Part shown: in pieces, positions 16,273 through 25,369 of the stretch
Layout: the number at the start of each line of letters is the position of its first letter
Position numbering within the stretch: position 1 is the first letter of the stretch
NCBI GenBank assembly: GCA_030537145.1
Contig: JAUNON010000013.1
Coordinates: 1-57,614 of the forward strand
DNA length: 57,614 nt
Source of the DNA: Lachnospiraceae bacterium
GTDB taxonomy: Bacteria; Bacillota; Clostridia; Lachnospirales; Lachnospiraceae
Reading direction: 5' to 3'
Notes under the pieces: generated by a model
Told to the model about the DNA's origin: nothing
Database searches by the model: none
The model's input: only the letters and a program-made list of their open reading frames with translations
Program-made: the position numbers and the translations under genes

Positions 16273-17604
16273 ATGAACAGACACATGAAAACGGCTGCAG
16301 GTCTGGGTTCTTTCTGTGCACTTGGGCTTGCGGCAGTCGCAGTACTGACGACAGGCTGCGGCAGCAGTAAAACATCGGATGGCAAGACCGTAGTTGAGCT
16401 GGTCCACTACAAGCCGGAGGCGGTGAAGGCGTTTGAAGCGCTGGAAGAGAAGTTCAATGCTACTCATGATGACATTGAACTGGTCATCGATTCGCCCAAT
16501 GATGCCATGACCATCCTAAAAACCAGATTTATCCGGGAGGATTATCCGGATATTATCGGAATTGGAGGAGATATCAATTACTCTAATTTCCTGGATTCGG
16601 ATATGCTGATGGATATTTCGGATTACGAGGGCTTAAGCGAAATCAAGGAATCTTATCTGCGCACGGATAAAGAGCTGGAATTTGTCCCAATGGACGGCGT
16701 TTATGCAGTGCCGTATATGGCTAACGCTGCCGGAGTACTGTACAATAGGGACATTTTTGAGGAGCATGGCTGGAGCATTCCCACTACGCTGGATGAATTC
16801 TATCAGCTTTGCGAGGAGATTCAGGACGCAGGGATCCAGCCCCTTTATTTTGGGTTTAAGGATACCTGGACCACGCTGGCTCCCTGGAATGCGATTTGCG
16901 TTGACCTGGCGCCTTCCGATATCTGCTCTCAGGTAAACAATGGTTCGGCGACATTTGCGGAGGCTTACCGTCCGGTGGCGGAGGTGACTAAATCCCTGCT
17001 GCAGTATGCGGAGCCGGATCCGGTTGCTTACAGCTACAATGATGCTTGTACCGCATTTGCCAGAGGAGAATCGGCCATGTATGTGATCGGAAGCTATGCG
17101 GTTCCCCAGATTAAATCGGTAAATCCCGATATAAATATTGATTCCTTTGTGTTCCCTGCCAGCAATAATCCGGAGGAGAATGTGCTGAATTCCGGAAATG
17201 ACCTGCAGTGGTCCGTGTTGGCGAGCTGTAAGAATAAGGAAGCGGTATATGAGGTTCTGGATTTCCTTTATGAGGATGAAAATATTCAGACCTATCTGGA
17301 TGATCAGAATGCGGTTCCCTGCAAAAAGGGTGATTTCGAACTGCCCTCCATGCTGGACGGTATGAAAGAATATATCGAGCAGGACAAGATGGCAGATTAC
17401 CAGGATCATCATTACCCCAGCGAAATGGCGGTGGACGCTATGATCCAAACCTTCCTGATGGATGAAAGTGAGGATGCATTAGATACTTTCCTGACCAGAT
17501 TTGACACGGAATGGGCACGATACAACCGGGATTTGATCGCCAAGGTTCAGAAATTTTATAAAGATCATCCCGAAAAACTGACGGAGGGAGGAGAAGAGTC
17601 ATGA
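16273..17604 (+). CDS. Sugar-binding lipoprotein of ABC importer
   Basis: A 443-aa family 1 solute-binding protein. The signal peptide ends in a lipobox (LTTGC-GSSK), so it is a membrane-anchored lipoprotein, as expected in a Gram-positive. ATG 16273 follows GAGGAGG. The mature part shows the usual binding-protein features (YPDIIGIGGD, YAVPYMANAAGVLYN). It overlaps the permease gene by 4 nt (ATGA). Neighbouring alpha-galactosidase and amylosucrase-like genes suggest raffinose-family oligosaccharides or sucrose as ligand; this is inferred from context. Confidence 0.93.
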   Translation: MNRHMKTAAGLGSFCALGLAAVAVLTTGCGSSKTSDGKTVVELVHYKPEAVKAFEALEEKFNATHDDIELVIDSPNDAMTILKTRFIREDYPDIIGIGGDINYSNFLDSDMLMDISDYEGLSEIKESYLRTDKELEFVPMDGVYAVPYMANAAGVLYNRDIFEEHGWSIPTTLDEFYQLCEEIQDAGIQPLYFGFKDTWTTLAPWNAICVDLAPSDICSQVNNGSATFAEAYRPVAEVTKSLLQYAEPDPVAYSYNDACTAFARGESAMYVIGSYAVPQIKSVNPDINIDSFVFPASNNPEENVLNSGNDLQWSVLASCKNKEAVYEVLDFLYEDENIQTYLDDQNAVPCKKGDFELPSMLDGMKEYIEQDKMADYQDHHYPSEMAVDAMIQTFLMDESEDALDTFLTRFDTEWARYNRDLIAKVQKFYKDHPEKLTEGGEES

Positions 17605-18482
17605 AAACATCAAAAGGCGTCAATGACAGAAAGCGTACTTTTCTGCTGATTACGATTCCGGTACTTGTATTGTTCTTTGTTTTCAATACATTGCCGCTGA
17701 TTCAGGGCTTTATTTACAGCTTCACGAACTTTAAAGGATACGGCTCCTATGATTGGGTAGGGCTGCGCAACTATCAGGATCTGTTTACAGATGCCCGTGT
17801 GGGAAAATCCTATCTGTTTACTTTTAAATATGCGCTTGTCTGCACGATTCTGACGAACGTGATCAGCCTGATCCTGGCATTGGGATTAAACAGCAAGATC
17901 AAAGGCAAAAGCGCCCTGCGCGGGATTTACTTTATTCCCAACGTGCTGGGGGGGCTGGTAGTTGGTTATATTTTCAGCTTTTTCTTTACCTACATTCTTC
18001 CGGCAGTGGGACAGTCACTGGGGATCGAAGCGCTGAGCAGCAGTTGGCTTTCCAGTACCAGTAAAGCGTGGCTGGCTATCGTTGTGGTAGGATGCTGGCA
18101 GTCCATCGCCATGAATACTATCATTTATATTTCCGGACTCCAGACAGTGCCGGAGGATGTGTATGAGGCGGGATCCATCGATGGAGTATCCGGATGGAAA
18201 AAATTCTGGAGCCTGACGTTCCCCCTGATCATTCCGTTCTTCTCCATCAATATGGTATTGTGTATGAAAAACTTCCTGATGGTATTTGATCAGATTATGG
18301 CCATGACCAAGGGCGGCCCGTCCCAGAGTACTGAGTCCATTTCCTTCCTGATTTACAATAACGGTATGAGCGGCGGCCAGTTTGGCTTCCAGAGCGCCAA
18401 TGCAGTTCTGTTCTTCGTAGTGATCGTGGCGATTTCCGTCTTTCAGTTGACGGTGACAGGGAAAAAGGAGGAGCAGTTATGA
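17601..18482 (+). CDS. Sugar ABC transporter permease, MalF type
   Basis: A 293-aa membrane protein with about six segments and an EAA loop (EAGSIDGVSGWKKFWSLTFP, about residues 190-209). It overlaps the binding-protein stop by ATGA and its own stop overlaps the next ATG, so the three are translationally coupled. GAGGGAGGAG precedes the start. It resembles MsmF/RafF-type permeases of raffinose and melibiose importers. There is no ATPase in the operon. Confidence 0.93.
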   Translation: MKTSKGVNDRKRTFLLITIPVLVLFFVFNTLPLIQGFIYSFTNFKGYGSYDWVGLRNYQDLFTDARVGKSYLFTFKYALVCTILTNVISLILALGLNSKIKGKSALRGIYFIPNVLGGLVVGYIFSFFFTYILPAVGQSLGIEALSSSWLSSTSKAWLAIVVVGCWQSIAMNTIIYISGLQTVPEDVYEAGSIDGVSGWKKFWSLTFPLIIPFFSINMVLCMKNFLMVFDQIMAMTKGGPSQSTESISFLIYNNGMSGGQFGFQSANAVLFFVVIVAISVFQLTVTGKKEEQL

Positions 18483-19330
18483 AGCATTCATCCAATAAAC
18501 AGACAAGAACGGTTAATTGGCCGGTTACAATTTTGCTGATCATCGGCTGCCTGACCATTTTCTTCCCCCTTTATATGGCAGTCATTATCGCATTCAAGCA
18601 GCCGTCAGAAATGACCAATGACATTGCAGGAGCACTGGCGTTCCCGGCCAAATGGAGCCTGGATAACTTTGCGGAGGCTATGCGGGTTACTGACTTCTGG
18701 CATTCTCTGGGCAACAGCCTGCTGATTACGCTGATTACCGTATTATTGGCGGTAGTGATCCACAGCCTGGCAGGCTATGCGATTGGACGCAGCATGAAGG
18801 GCAGCAAGTTCTACAATTTTGCATACCTTTACATTGTCAGCGGTATGTTCGTACCCTTTGCAATTCTGATGATGCCTCTGGTTAAAGAGACAGCCATATT
18901 GGGAATTGACAACCGGGTGGGCGTGATCCTTCTGTATACGGTATTTTTCATGCCTATGAACGTGATGCTGTACAAGGGTTATTTGACCAACATCCCCATC
19001 GCACTGGAGGAGGCGGCCAGAGTAGACGGGGCGACGACCTGGAAAACCTATTGGTCGATTGTGTTCCCCATTATGAAGCCCATGCATGCTACCGTGGCTG
19101 TGCTGACTGCCATGAGCACCTGGAATGATGTGATGACCCCGCTTGTTATCATGTCCGGAAAGGGAGGAACTACACTGCCGCTGGCACAGTTGAATTTCCA
19201 GACTCAGTTCGGTACGAATTATAACCTGGCATTTGCCTCCTATCTGCTGGCGCTGCTGCCGATTCTGCTGTTCTATATCGTCTGCCAGAAGCAGATCCTG
19301 AACGGTGTGGTAAACGGTGCTGTGAAATAA
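18479..19330 (+). CDS. Sugar ABC transporter permease, MalG type
   Basis: A 283-aa partner permease (MsmG/RafG-like) with six membrane segments and the EAA loop EEAARVDGATTWKTYWSIVFP at about 178-198. It starts inside the stop of the previous gene (ATGA overlap) after AAAAAGGAGGAG. It is followed 20 nt later by the amylosucrase-like gene, so uptake and breakdown are encoded together. Confidence 0.93.
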   Translation: MKHSSNKQTRTVNWPVTILLIIGCLTIFFPLYMAVIIAFKQPSEMTNDIAGALAFPAKWSLDNFAEAMRVTDFWHSLGNSLLITLITVLLAVVIHSLAGYAIGRSMKGSKFYNFAYLYIVSGMFVPFAILMMPLVKETAILGIDNRVGVILLYTVFFMPMNVMLYKGYLTNIPIALEEAARVDGATTWKTYWSIVFPIMKPMHATVAVLTAMSTWNDVMTPLVIMSGKGGTTLPLAQLNFQTQFGTNYNLAFASYLLALLPILLFYIVCQKQILNGVVNGAVK

Positions 19331-19350
19331 ACTGCAAAGGAGATTCTCAG

Positions 19351-21150
19351 ATGGATTTAAAACAAAGCTACTATGATATTTATGGAGCGAATGACTGGAC
19401 AGATCTTCGTTTCCGTCAGCTTGTGGAAATCATTGAAAGAGCAAAAAGGGAAAGACCACAGAATCTGAAAAAACAGGATTCCGCAGGAAATGGCTGGTAT
19501 CTTTCTGAGAAAATGGTGGGCATGATGCTCTATGTGGACCGGTTCAGCACGGATCTATACGGATTTGAGGATAAAATCGATTATCTGGCGGAGCTGGGAA
19601 TCACTTATGTGCATTTTATGCCGCTTCTGAAATCCAGAGAAGGAAACAATGACGGCGGATATGCGGTGGTGGACTATCTGGAGGTAGATCAAAAATACGG
19701 AAATATGGAGCAGTTGGAAAAGGTGATCCGCCTCCTGAAAAAAAGAGGGATACGGACCTGTATCGATTTTGTCCTGAACCATACGGCAAAGGAGCATGTG
19801 TGGGTGGAGGAGTGGAAGCGGGGCAATCAGGATTATGATGATATGTATCATATGTTCCCGGATGATACCCTTCCCGGACAATACGAACAGACCATGACGG
19901 AGATATTTCCGGAGGTGGCGCCCCATAACTTTACTTATTATCCGGATCTGAACAAATATGTGATGACCCGCTTCTATGAATTTCAGTGGGATCTGAATTA
20001 TGCCAATCCGCAGGTATTTAACAAGATCGTTGAGGTGCTGCTGACTCTGGCGAATAAAGGGATTGATATTTTCCGGCTGGATGCGATTCCGTATATGTGG
20101 AAGGAGCCGGGGACAAGCTGCATGAATCATCCCAGGGTGCATACGCTGCTGCGGATGATGTACAGTATTGTAAAAGAGGTATGTCCTTCCGTAATTTTTC
20201 TGGGAGAGGCGATTGTGGAGCCGCATGAGATCGTCAAGTATTTCGGAACTCCGGAAGAAAAAGAGTGCAATGTAATGTACAATGCTTCTCTGATGGTGCT
20301 TTTGTGGAACTCTCTGGCTACCCGGGATGTACGGCTGATGGAGCGGTCGCTGGCGAGAGACTATGGGGTGCCCTCCGACGGTGTATGGATCAATTACGGC
20401 AGGTGCCATGATGACATCGGCTGGGGCTTTGAGACGGATATCCTGCGGGATCTGGGCTTTGATCCGGAAGCGCATAAGCAGTTTATGATCCAGTTTATGG
20501 AAGGAAGATATCCGGGCAGCTTTTCGGTGGGAGAGCTGTACGAGTTTAATCCCGTGACTTTGGATGCCAGAAACAGCGGAACCTTTGCCTCCATGTGCGG
20601 CCTGGAGCAGGCGATGAAGGAAAAGCATCAGTATAAGATCGAACAGGCAGTAAAAAGAATCCTGCTTTTAAATTCCGTTATTATTTCCTATACCGGAATT
20701 CCGCTGCTTTACAGCGGGGATGAGATCGGTCTGCTGAATGACTGGAGCTATAAAGATGACCGGAGGATCGCAGGAGATTCCCGCTGGCTGCACCGGGGGA
20801 AAATGGATTGGGAGGCAGCAGAAAAACGGTATGATTCCGGCGCGGTTCAGGGAATGATCTTTAAAGGAATCAAGAAAATGATTGAGATTCGGAAAGGCTG
20901 CGAGTATTTCCGTTCCGATCTGAAATCAGATCCGGTAGATCTGGGGAATCCGGCGGTATTTGGTTTTCACAGGGAAAACCGGATGATGGTGCTGGCCAAT
21001 TTCTCAGAAAAGGAGCAATGGGTAGATGCCAACCGTTTTAACTGGTTTGGGCTGCCGGGAGAGATGCACGACCTCTTGACAGAGAGGCCGGTCCGCTCCT
21101 ATAATAATACAATATTGCTTGGTCCATATGAATATTTGTGGCTGGTATAA
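19351..21150 (+). CDS. GH13 amylosucrase-like glucosidase (subfamily 4 type)
   Basis: A 599-aa alpha-amylase-family enzyme that most resembles amylosucrase, which acts on sucrose to release fructose and transfer or hydrolyse the glucosyl unit. Diagnostic stretches are the FPDDTLPGQYEQTMTEIFPE region, FQWDLNYANP, and HDDIGWGF. The nucleophile is Asp244 (IFRLDAIPYMW) and the acid/base Glu286 (FLGEAIVEP). They are 42 residues apart, as are Asp286 and Glu328 of the Neisseria enzyme. The transition-state Asp lies in HDD (354/355). It has no signal peptide and is cytoplasmic. In this locus it would process sucrose left after alpha-galactosidase action. Whether it polymerises, hydrolyses or phosphorolyses cannot be told from sequence. 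Confidence 0.85.
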   Translation: MDLKQSYYDIYGANDWTDLRFRQLVEIIERAKRERPQNLKKQDSAGNGWYLSEKMVGMMLYVDRFSTDLYGFEDKIDYLAELGITYVHFMPLLKSREGNNDGGYAVVDYLEVDQKYGNMEQLEKVIRLLKKRGIRTCIDFVLNHTAKEHVWVEEWKRGNQDYDDMYHMFPDDTLPGQYEQTMTEIFPEVAPHNFTYYPDLNKYVMTRFYEFQWDLNYANPQVFNKIVEVLLTLANKGIDIFRLDAIPYMWKEPGTSCMNHPRVHTLLRMMYSIVKEVCPSVIFLGEAIVEPHEIVKYFGTPEEKECNVMYNASLMVLLWNSLATRDVRLMERSLARDYGVPSDGVWINYGRCHDDIGWGFETDILRDLGFDPEAHKQFMIQFMEGRYPGSFSVGELYEFNPVTLDARNSGTFASMCGLEQAMKEKHQYKIEQAVKRILLLNSVIISYTGIPLLYSGDEIGLLNDWSYKDDRRIAGDSRWLHRGKMDWEAAEKRYDSGAVQGMIFKGIKKMIEIRKGCEYFRSDLKSDPVDLGNPAVFGFHRENRMMVLANFSEKEQWVDANRFNWFGLPGEMHDLLTERPVRSYNNTILLGPYEYLWLV

Positions 21151-21174
21151 TTTTTGACAGCGCACAGAAAAAAT

Positions 21175-21217
21175 GGGGCTGCTGCAAAATCAAGACGGTT
21201 TATTTTGCGGCAGCCCC
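21175..21217. terminator. GC-rich hairpin after amylosucrase gene
   Basis: GGGGCTGCTGCAAAAT (21175-21190) pairs with ATTTTGCGGCAGCCCC (21202-21217). An A-run lies upstream and no T-run downstream, so it would be a better rho-independent terminator on the minus strand. On the plus strand it may only attenuate or protect mRNA before the alpha-galactosidase gene. Confidence 0.65.
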
Positions 21218-21264
21218 CTGCTGCAGTTTAGACATAAGATCATAACTTGGAAGGAAATAAAACT

Positions 21265-23463
21265 ATGGCGATCAGAATTGACAGGCTTGCAAAAGTATTT
21301 ACGCTTCAGACAGACAAAAGCACTTACCAAATGAAGGTGGATGATCACGGCACGCTCCTGCATACGTATTTCGGTGCTATGGCGGAAGAGACAGATTTTT
21401 CTTATCTGATCGTACCGGAGGATCATGGGTACTGCGGCCAGCCGGGAGATGTGGCCGGGGACCGTACCTATTCTCTGGATTATTATCCGCTGGAGTATCC
21501 GGTGCATGGAAACGGAGACTACCGGATCAAAGCGCTGAAGGCGGGATGGAAGGGACAGGTTCCCTGTCTGGATCTGCGCTATGCATCCCACAAAACCTAC
21601 AGAGGAAAATATGCACTGGAGGGACTTCCGGCGCTTTTTGCAAACCAGGCGGATCAGGATGTGGAAACGCTGGAAATTACATTAAAGGACCTGTATGAAG
21701 AAATTTATGTAACGCTTTTTTACGGTGTTTTTGAAAAAAAAGGGGTCATCACCCGTTCGGCAGTGGTGGAGAACCGGGGAGACAAGGTTCTGGAGCTGAG
21801 GCGGGTCATGAGTGCCGGGATCGATTTTCCGGCGGAGAATCTGGATTTGATCCGTTTTTATGGAAAGCACACGTGTGAGCGACAGTTTGAACGGAGCGGA
21901 CTTTTTCATGGGATTACCGAGATTGGCAGTACCAGGGGCACCTCCAGCCATCAGCAGAATCCCTTTGTGATTCTCTGCAGCCGGGATGCCACGGAGGATT
22001 CCGGAGACTGCTACGGCGTATCGCTGCTTTACAGCGGCGGTTTCAAAATGCAGGCGGAGAGGGATCAGTTCGGCAGCGTTCGTCTGGTGTGCGGCCTTCA
22101 GGACGATGATTTTTCCTGGGAGCTTTCAAAAGGAGAAACCTTTGCCGCACCGGAGGCTGTTCTGGCCTACAGCGGCCAGGGGCTGACCGGCCTGTCACTC
22201 TGCCTTCAGGAGGCGTATCAGGATAATCTGATTCGGAGCAGTTGGAAAAATAAGAGACGGCCCATTTTAGTTAATAACTGGGAAGCTACTTACTTTGATT
22301 TTCATGCGGATAAGCTGCTGGCCATTGCAGAACAGGCGGCGTCTCTGGGGCTGGATATGCTGGTGCTGGATGACGGATGGTTCGGAAAAAGAGATGACGA
22401 TAATTCCGGCCTGGGGGACTGGCAGGTGAATGAAGCGAAGCTGGGCTGCTCCCTGCGGGAGCTGGCAGACCGGATCAATGATATGGGACTGGAGTTCGGT
22501 ATCTGGATGGAGCCGGAGATGATCTCAGAGGATAGTGATCTTTACCGGGCGCATCCGGATTGGGCCTTCCGGGTGCCCGGAAGAGTGCCTAACCGGGGAA
22601 GGAATCAGTTGGTGCTGGACTTATCCAGAAAAGAGGTGCGGGATTATATGAAGCAGTCCATTGATCACGTACTGGAGTCGGCCAATATTGCATACGTGAA
22701 ATGGGATATGAACCGGAGTATTGACTGTGTATGCAGTGCAGTGGATCCATCTATAAGTCAGGGCGCTCTTTATCACCGGTATGTTTTGGGGCTGTATGAG
22801 GTGCTGGAGTATGTGACTGTCCGCTATCCGGAGCTTCTGCTGGAGGGCTGCAGCGGCGGCGGCGGACGGTTTGACGCCGGGATGCTCTATTACACACCGC
22901 AGATCTGGTGCAGTGATAATACGGATGCCATTGAACGGCTGAAGATCCAGTATGGCACTTCTTTTGGGTATCCCATGTCGGCAGTTTCTGCCCATGTGTC
23001 CGTGTGCCCCAATCACCAGAACGGCCGTGTGACCCCCTTCCAGACCAGAGGGATCTGTGCTATGCAGGGAGCCTTTGGCTATGAGTTGGATCTGGGCAGG
23101 CTAAGCGGGGAAGATTGGAAAGAGGCCAAACGGCAGATCGCATGGTATCGGAAATACGATGAATTGTTCCGGAACGGACGCTATTACCGCCTGGTGTCTC
23201 CTTATGAAAACCAGGATTTTACTGCATGGAGCTACGTGGCAAAGGATCAGTCTCTGGCTTTGCTGAGTGTTGTGTATACGGATCTACATGCCAATCCGCA
23301 CGCAGCAAGAGTGAAGCTGAAGGGGCTGTCCGGTCAGGCCCGCTACCGGCTGGAAGGGAAGGTATACACGGGAGCGGCACTGATGCTGGGCGGTGTGATC
23401 CTGCCAAAGCCAAAGCAAAACTATGATTCCTACATGGTATGCCTGGAACAGGTTTTACCGTGA
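21265..23463 (+). CDS. Alpha-galactosidase, GH36
   Basis: A 732-aa cytoplasmic enzyme that removes alpha-1,6-galactose from melibiose, raffinose and stachyose. Features are the N-terminal beta-sandwich, then NWEATYFDF, VLDDGWFGKRDDDNSGLGDW, the nucleophile Asp481 in VKWDMNR, the EGCSGGGGRFD loop, and acid/base Asp551 in CSDNTDA. The 70-residue spacing of the two aspartates matches GH36 enzymes such as AgaB. ATG 21265 is used, with GGAAGG upstream; a TTG at 21247 is in frame but unlikely. It is separated from the amylosucrase gene by a hairpin, so its level may differ. The next feature is the TPP leader. Confidence 0.95.
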   Translation: MAIRIDRLAKVFTLQTDKSTYQMKVDDHGTLLHTYFGAMAEETDFSYLIVPEDHGYCGQPGDVAGDRTYSLDYYPLEYPVHGNGDYRIKALKAGWKGQVPCLDLRYASHKTYRGKYALEGLPALFANQADQDVETLEITLKDLYEEIYVTLFYGVFEKKGVITRSAVVENRGDKVLELRRVMSAGIDFPAENLDLIRFYGKHTCERQFERSGLFHGITEIGSTRGTSSHQQNPFVILCSRDATEDSGDCYGVSLLYSGGFKMQAERDQFGSVRLVCGLQDDDFSWELSKGETFAAPEAVLAYSGQGLTGLSLCLQEAYQDNLIRSSWKNKRRPILVNNWEATYFDFHADKLLAIAEQAASLGLDMLVLDDGWFGKRDDDNSGLGDWQVNEAKLGCSLRELADRINDMGLEFGIWMEPEMISEDSDLYRAHPDWAFRVPGRVPNRGRNQLVLDLSRKEVRDYMKQSIDHVLESANIAYVKWDMNRSIDCVCSAVDPSISQGALYHRYVLGLYEVLEYVTVRYPELLLEGCSGGGGRFDAGMLYYTPQIWCSDNTDAIERLKIQYGTSFGYPMSAVSAHVSVCPNHQNGRVTPFQTRGICAMQGAFGYELDLGRLSGEDWKEAKRQIAWYRKYDELFRNGRYYRLVSPYENQDFTAWSYVAKDQSLALLSVVYTDLHANPHAARVKLKGLSGQARYRLEGKVYTGAALMLGGVILPKPKQNYDSYMVCLEQVLP

Positions 23464-23479
23464 AATTTTACTAAAACAG

Positions 23480-23507
23480 TTGCATATTTTTTTCACAGGA
23501 GTATAAT
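23480..23507 (+). promoter_or_regulatory. Promoter of thiamine operon
   Basis: TTGCAT (23480-23485), a 16-nt spacer and a perfect TATAAT (23502-23507), placed just before the TPP riboswitch. Confidence 0.7.
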
Positions 23508-23518
23508 AAAGCTGTAAA

Positions 23519-23607
23519 TGGGGAGCTTGCAAATTAGCAGGCTGAGAGGAAGCTGACAGTGCTTCGACCCGGAACCTGATTTGGATAATGCCAACGTAGG
23601 GACATAG
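23519..23607 (+). promoter_or_regulatory. TPP riboswitch (THI element)
   Basis: The thi-box signatures are present in order: GGGGAGC, GCTGAGAGGA, GACCCGGAACCTGAT, GGATAATGCCAACGTAGGGA. Together they form the thiamine pyrophosphate aptamer. The terminator right after it is the expression platform, so TPP should switch off thiE-thiD-cytX transcription. Confidence 0.96.
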
Positions 23608-23621
23608 CGTAAAGAATTTCT

Positions 23622-23657
23622 GCGGATATACCCATATCAGGTATATCCGCTTTTTTT
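23622..23657 (+). terminator. Riboswitch-controlled terminator
   Basis: GCGGATATACC (23622-23632) pairs with GGTATATCCGC (23640-23650) across a 7-nt loop, followed by seven Ts. It sits 15 nt past the TPP aptamer. Confidence 0.92.
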
Positions 23658-23772
23658 ATCTCATAGGAAAGACTTTGCTGCTTTAAAATGCGAAAGTATG
23701 AGACTTTCCTATGAGATAAAAGCCCTGCGGGCAAACGATGCGCAGCTATGCGCACGGATGCATAAGGGAATT
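23656..23772. repeat. TCTCATAGGAAAG inverted repeat plus 25-nt dispersed repeat
   Basis: TATCTCATAGGAAAG (about 23656-23670) is inverted as CTTTCCTATGAGATA (about 23705-23719). It is followed by AGCCCTGCGGG and, at 23748-23772, a 25-nt stretch shared with 16045-16069 (two mismatches). The half ATCTCATAGGAAA recurs upstream of ftsZ at about 50925. The stretch between the riboswitch terminator and thiE holds nothing else recognisable. Confidence 0.65.
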
Positions 23773-23813
23773 GATTGCTGCTTATTGTTGAGCATTGGAA
23801 AAGGGAGGGAAAT

Positions 23814-24455
23814 ATGAGGTGCAGGAAAGAGGACCTGACGCTGTATGCAGTGACAGACCGGCGCTGGCTGAAGGGCGAAAGTCTGTACAGCCAGGTGGAA
23901 AAAGCCATTAAGGGCGGAGCGACCTTTGTGCAGCTTCGGGAAAAGGGACTGGATTTCCAGGATTTTCTGGAGGAGGCAAAGGAAATGAAGGGCTTGTGCC
24001 GGCAATATGGAGTTCCGCTGATCATCAATGATAATGCGGACATTGCTCTGGCTGCAGACGCAGACGGCGTACACCTGGGGCAGGGTGATATGAAGGCTGC
24101 AGATGCGCGCCGGAGGCTGGGAAAGAATAAGCTGATCGGAGTCTCCGCCCGGACGGTGGAGCAGGCGCTGCTGGCCCAGCAGCAGGGGGCTGATTATCTG
24201 GGAGTGGGAGCGGCGTTTTCCACCGGCTCCAAGGCCGATGCGGTGCAGATGAGCCATGAGACGCTGAAGGCCATCTGTCAGGCGGTCAGGATTCCGGTGG
24301 TTGCCATCGGCGGCATTACCAGAGACAATGTTGCAGAGCTGGCCGGCAGCGGCATCTGCGGAATTGCCGTAATCAGCGGGATCTTCGGACAAAAGGATAT
24401 TCAGGCGGCAGCGGCAGAGCTGAAGGAACAGACACTGCGTATGCTGCGGGCGTAA
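23814..24455 (+). CDS. thiE: Thiamine phosphate synthase
   Basis: A 213-aa TIM-barrel enzyme joining HMP-pyrophosphate and thiazole phosphate to thiamine phosphate. Characteristic stretches are LYAVTDRRWL at the N-terminus, GGATFVQLREK, PLIINDNADIALAADADGVHLGQGD, GVSARTVEQA, GADYLGVGAAFSTGSK and VAIGGITRDN. ATG 23814 follows GGGAGGG; the frame is open upstream to 23775 without a ribosome site. It is first in the riboswitch-controlled operon. No thiazole kinase (thiM) is present in the window. Confidence 0.96.
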   Translation: MRCRKEDLTLYAVTDRRWLKGESLYSQVEKAIKGGATFVQLREKGLDFQDFLEEAKEMKGLCRQYGVPLIINDNADIALAADADGVHLGQGDMKAADARRRLGKNKLIGVSARTVEQALLAQQQGADYLGVGAAFSTGSKADAVQMSHETLKAICQAVRIPVVAIGGITRDNVAELAGSGICGIAVISGIFGQKDIQAAAAELKEQTLRMLRA

Positions 24456-24526
24456 CAGAAAGGAAAAGGCGGCCTGGAGGAGCAGATTTTCTGGATTCAG
24501 AGCCGGATTTTCAGGAAGGACATGCG

Positions 24527-25369
24527 ATGACAGAAGGAAGAAAGGGAATGAAAACCGTATTAACGATTGCCGGAAGTGATTCCAGCGGAGGCGCCGGCAT
24601 TCAGGCGGATATCAAAACAATGACAGCCAATGGCGTGTATGGCATGAGCGCAATTACTGCTTTGACTGCACAAAATACCACCGGTGTGACAGGTATTATG
24701 GAGGTGACTCCGGCGTTTTTGGCAGAGCAGCTGGACAATGTATTTACAGATATCCGTCCGGATGCTGTAAAGCTGGGGATGGTTTCTTCGGCAGAGCTTA
24801 TTGAGACGATTGCAGAAAAATTGAAGGAATACCGGGCAGAGAAGGTCGTGGTGGATCCGGTGATGGTGGCTACCAGCGGTGCAAAGCTGATCTGTGACGA
24901 TGCCATTGAGGCGCTGAAGGAGAAGCTGCTTCCCATGGCGGAGGTCCTGACTCCCAATATTCCGGAGGCGGAGACGCTTTCCGGAAGGGAAATCCGGGCA
25001 GAGGCGGATATGATCAAAGCGGCGGAGGCCATCAGCCGGAAATACGGCTGCGCCGTGCTGTGCAAGGGCGGTCATCAGTTGAATGATGCCAATGATCTGC
25101 TGTACCGGGGAAATGGGTTCCGGTGGTTTTACGGAAAACGGATCCAGAATCCAAACACTCATGGAACCGGATGCACACTTTCCAGCGCCATTGCATCCAA
25201 TCTGGCCAAGGGGTTTGATCTGGATACCTCAGTGGAGCGGGCGAAGGCATATATTTCCGGTGCGCTGGCGGCCATGCTGGACCTGGGCGCAGGCTGCGGA
25301 CCCATGAACCATGCCTTTGCGCTTACCGGGGAATTTATAAAGACGGCAGAAGAGGAGGTACGGGCGTAA
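24527..25369 (+). CDS. thiD: Hydroxymethylpyrimidine/phosphomethylpyrimidine kinase
   Basis: A ribokinase-fold kinase (280 aa) that phosphorylates HMP and HMP-phosphate for thiamine synthesis. It begins with the family hallmark KTVLTIAGSDSSGGAGIQAD, followed by the VKLGM segment, VVVDPVMVATSG, and the catalytic GTGCTLSSAIA anion hole near the C-terminus. ATG 24527 has AGGAAGG upstream; ATG 24548, which begins directly at the conserved block, is an equally good start. Its stop overlaps the transporter ATG by one base (TAATG), showing coupling. Confidence 0.95.
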   Translation: MTEGRKGMKTVLTIAGSDSSGGAGIQADIKTMTANGVYGMSAITALTAQNTTGVTGIMEVTPAFLAEQLDNVFTDIRPDAVKLGMVSSAELIETIAEKLKEYRAEKVVVDPVMVATSGAKLICDDAIEALKEKLLPMAEVLTPNIPEAETLSGREIRAEADMIKAAEAISRKYGCAVLCKGGHQLNDANDLLYRGNGFRWFYGKRIQNPNTHGTGCTLSSAIASNLAKGFDLDTSVERAKAYISGALAAMLDLGAGCGPMNHAFALTGEFIKTAEEEVRA

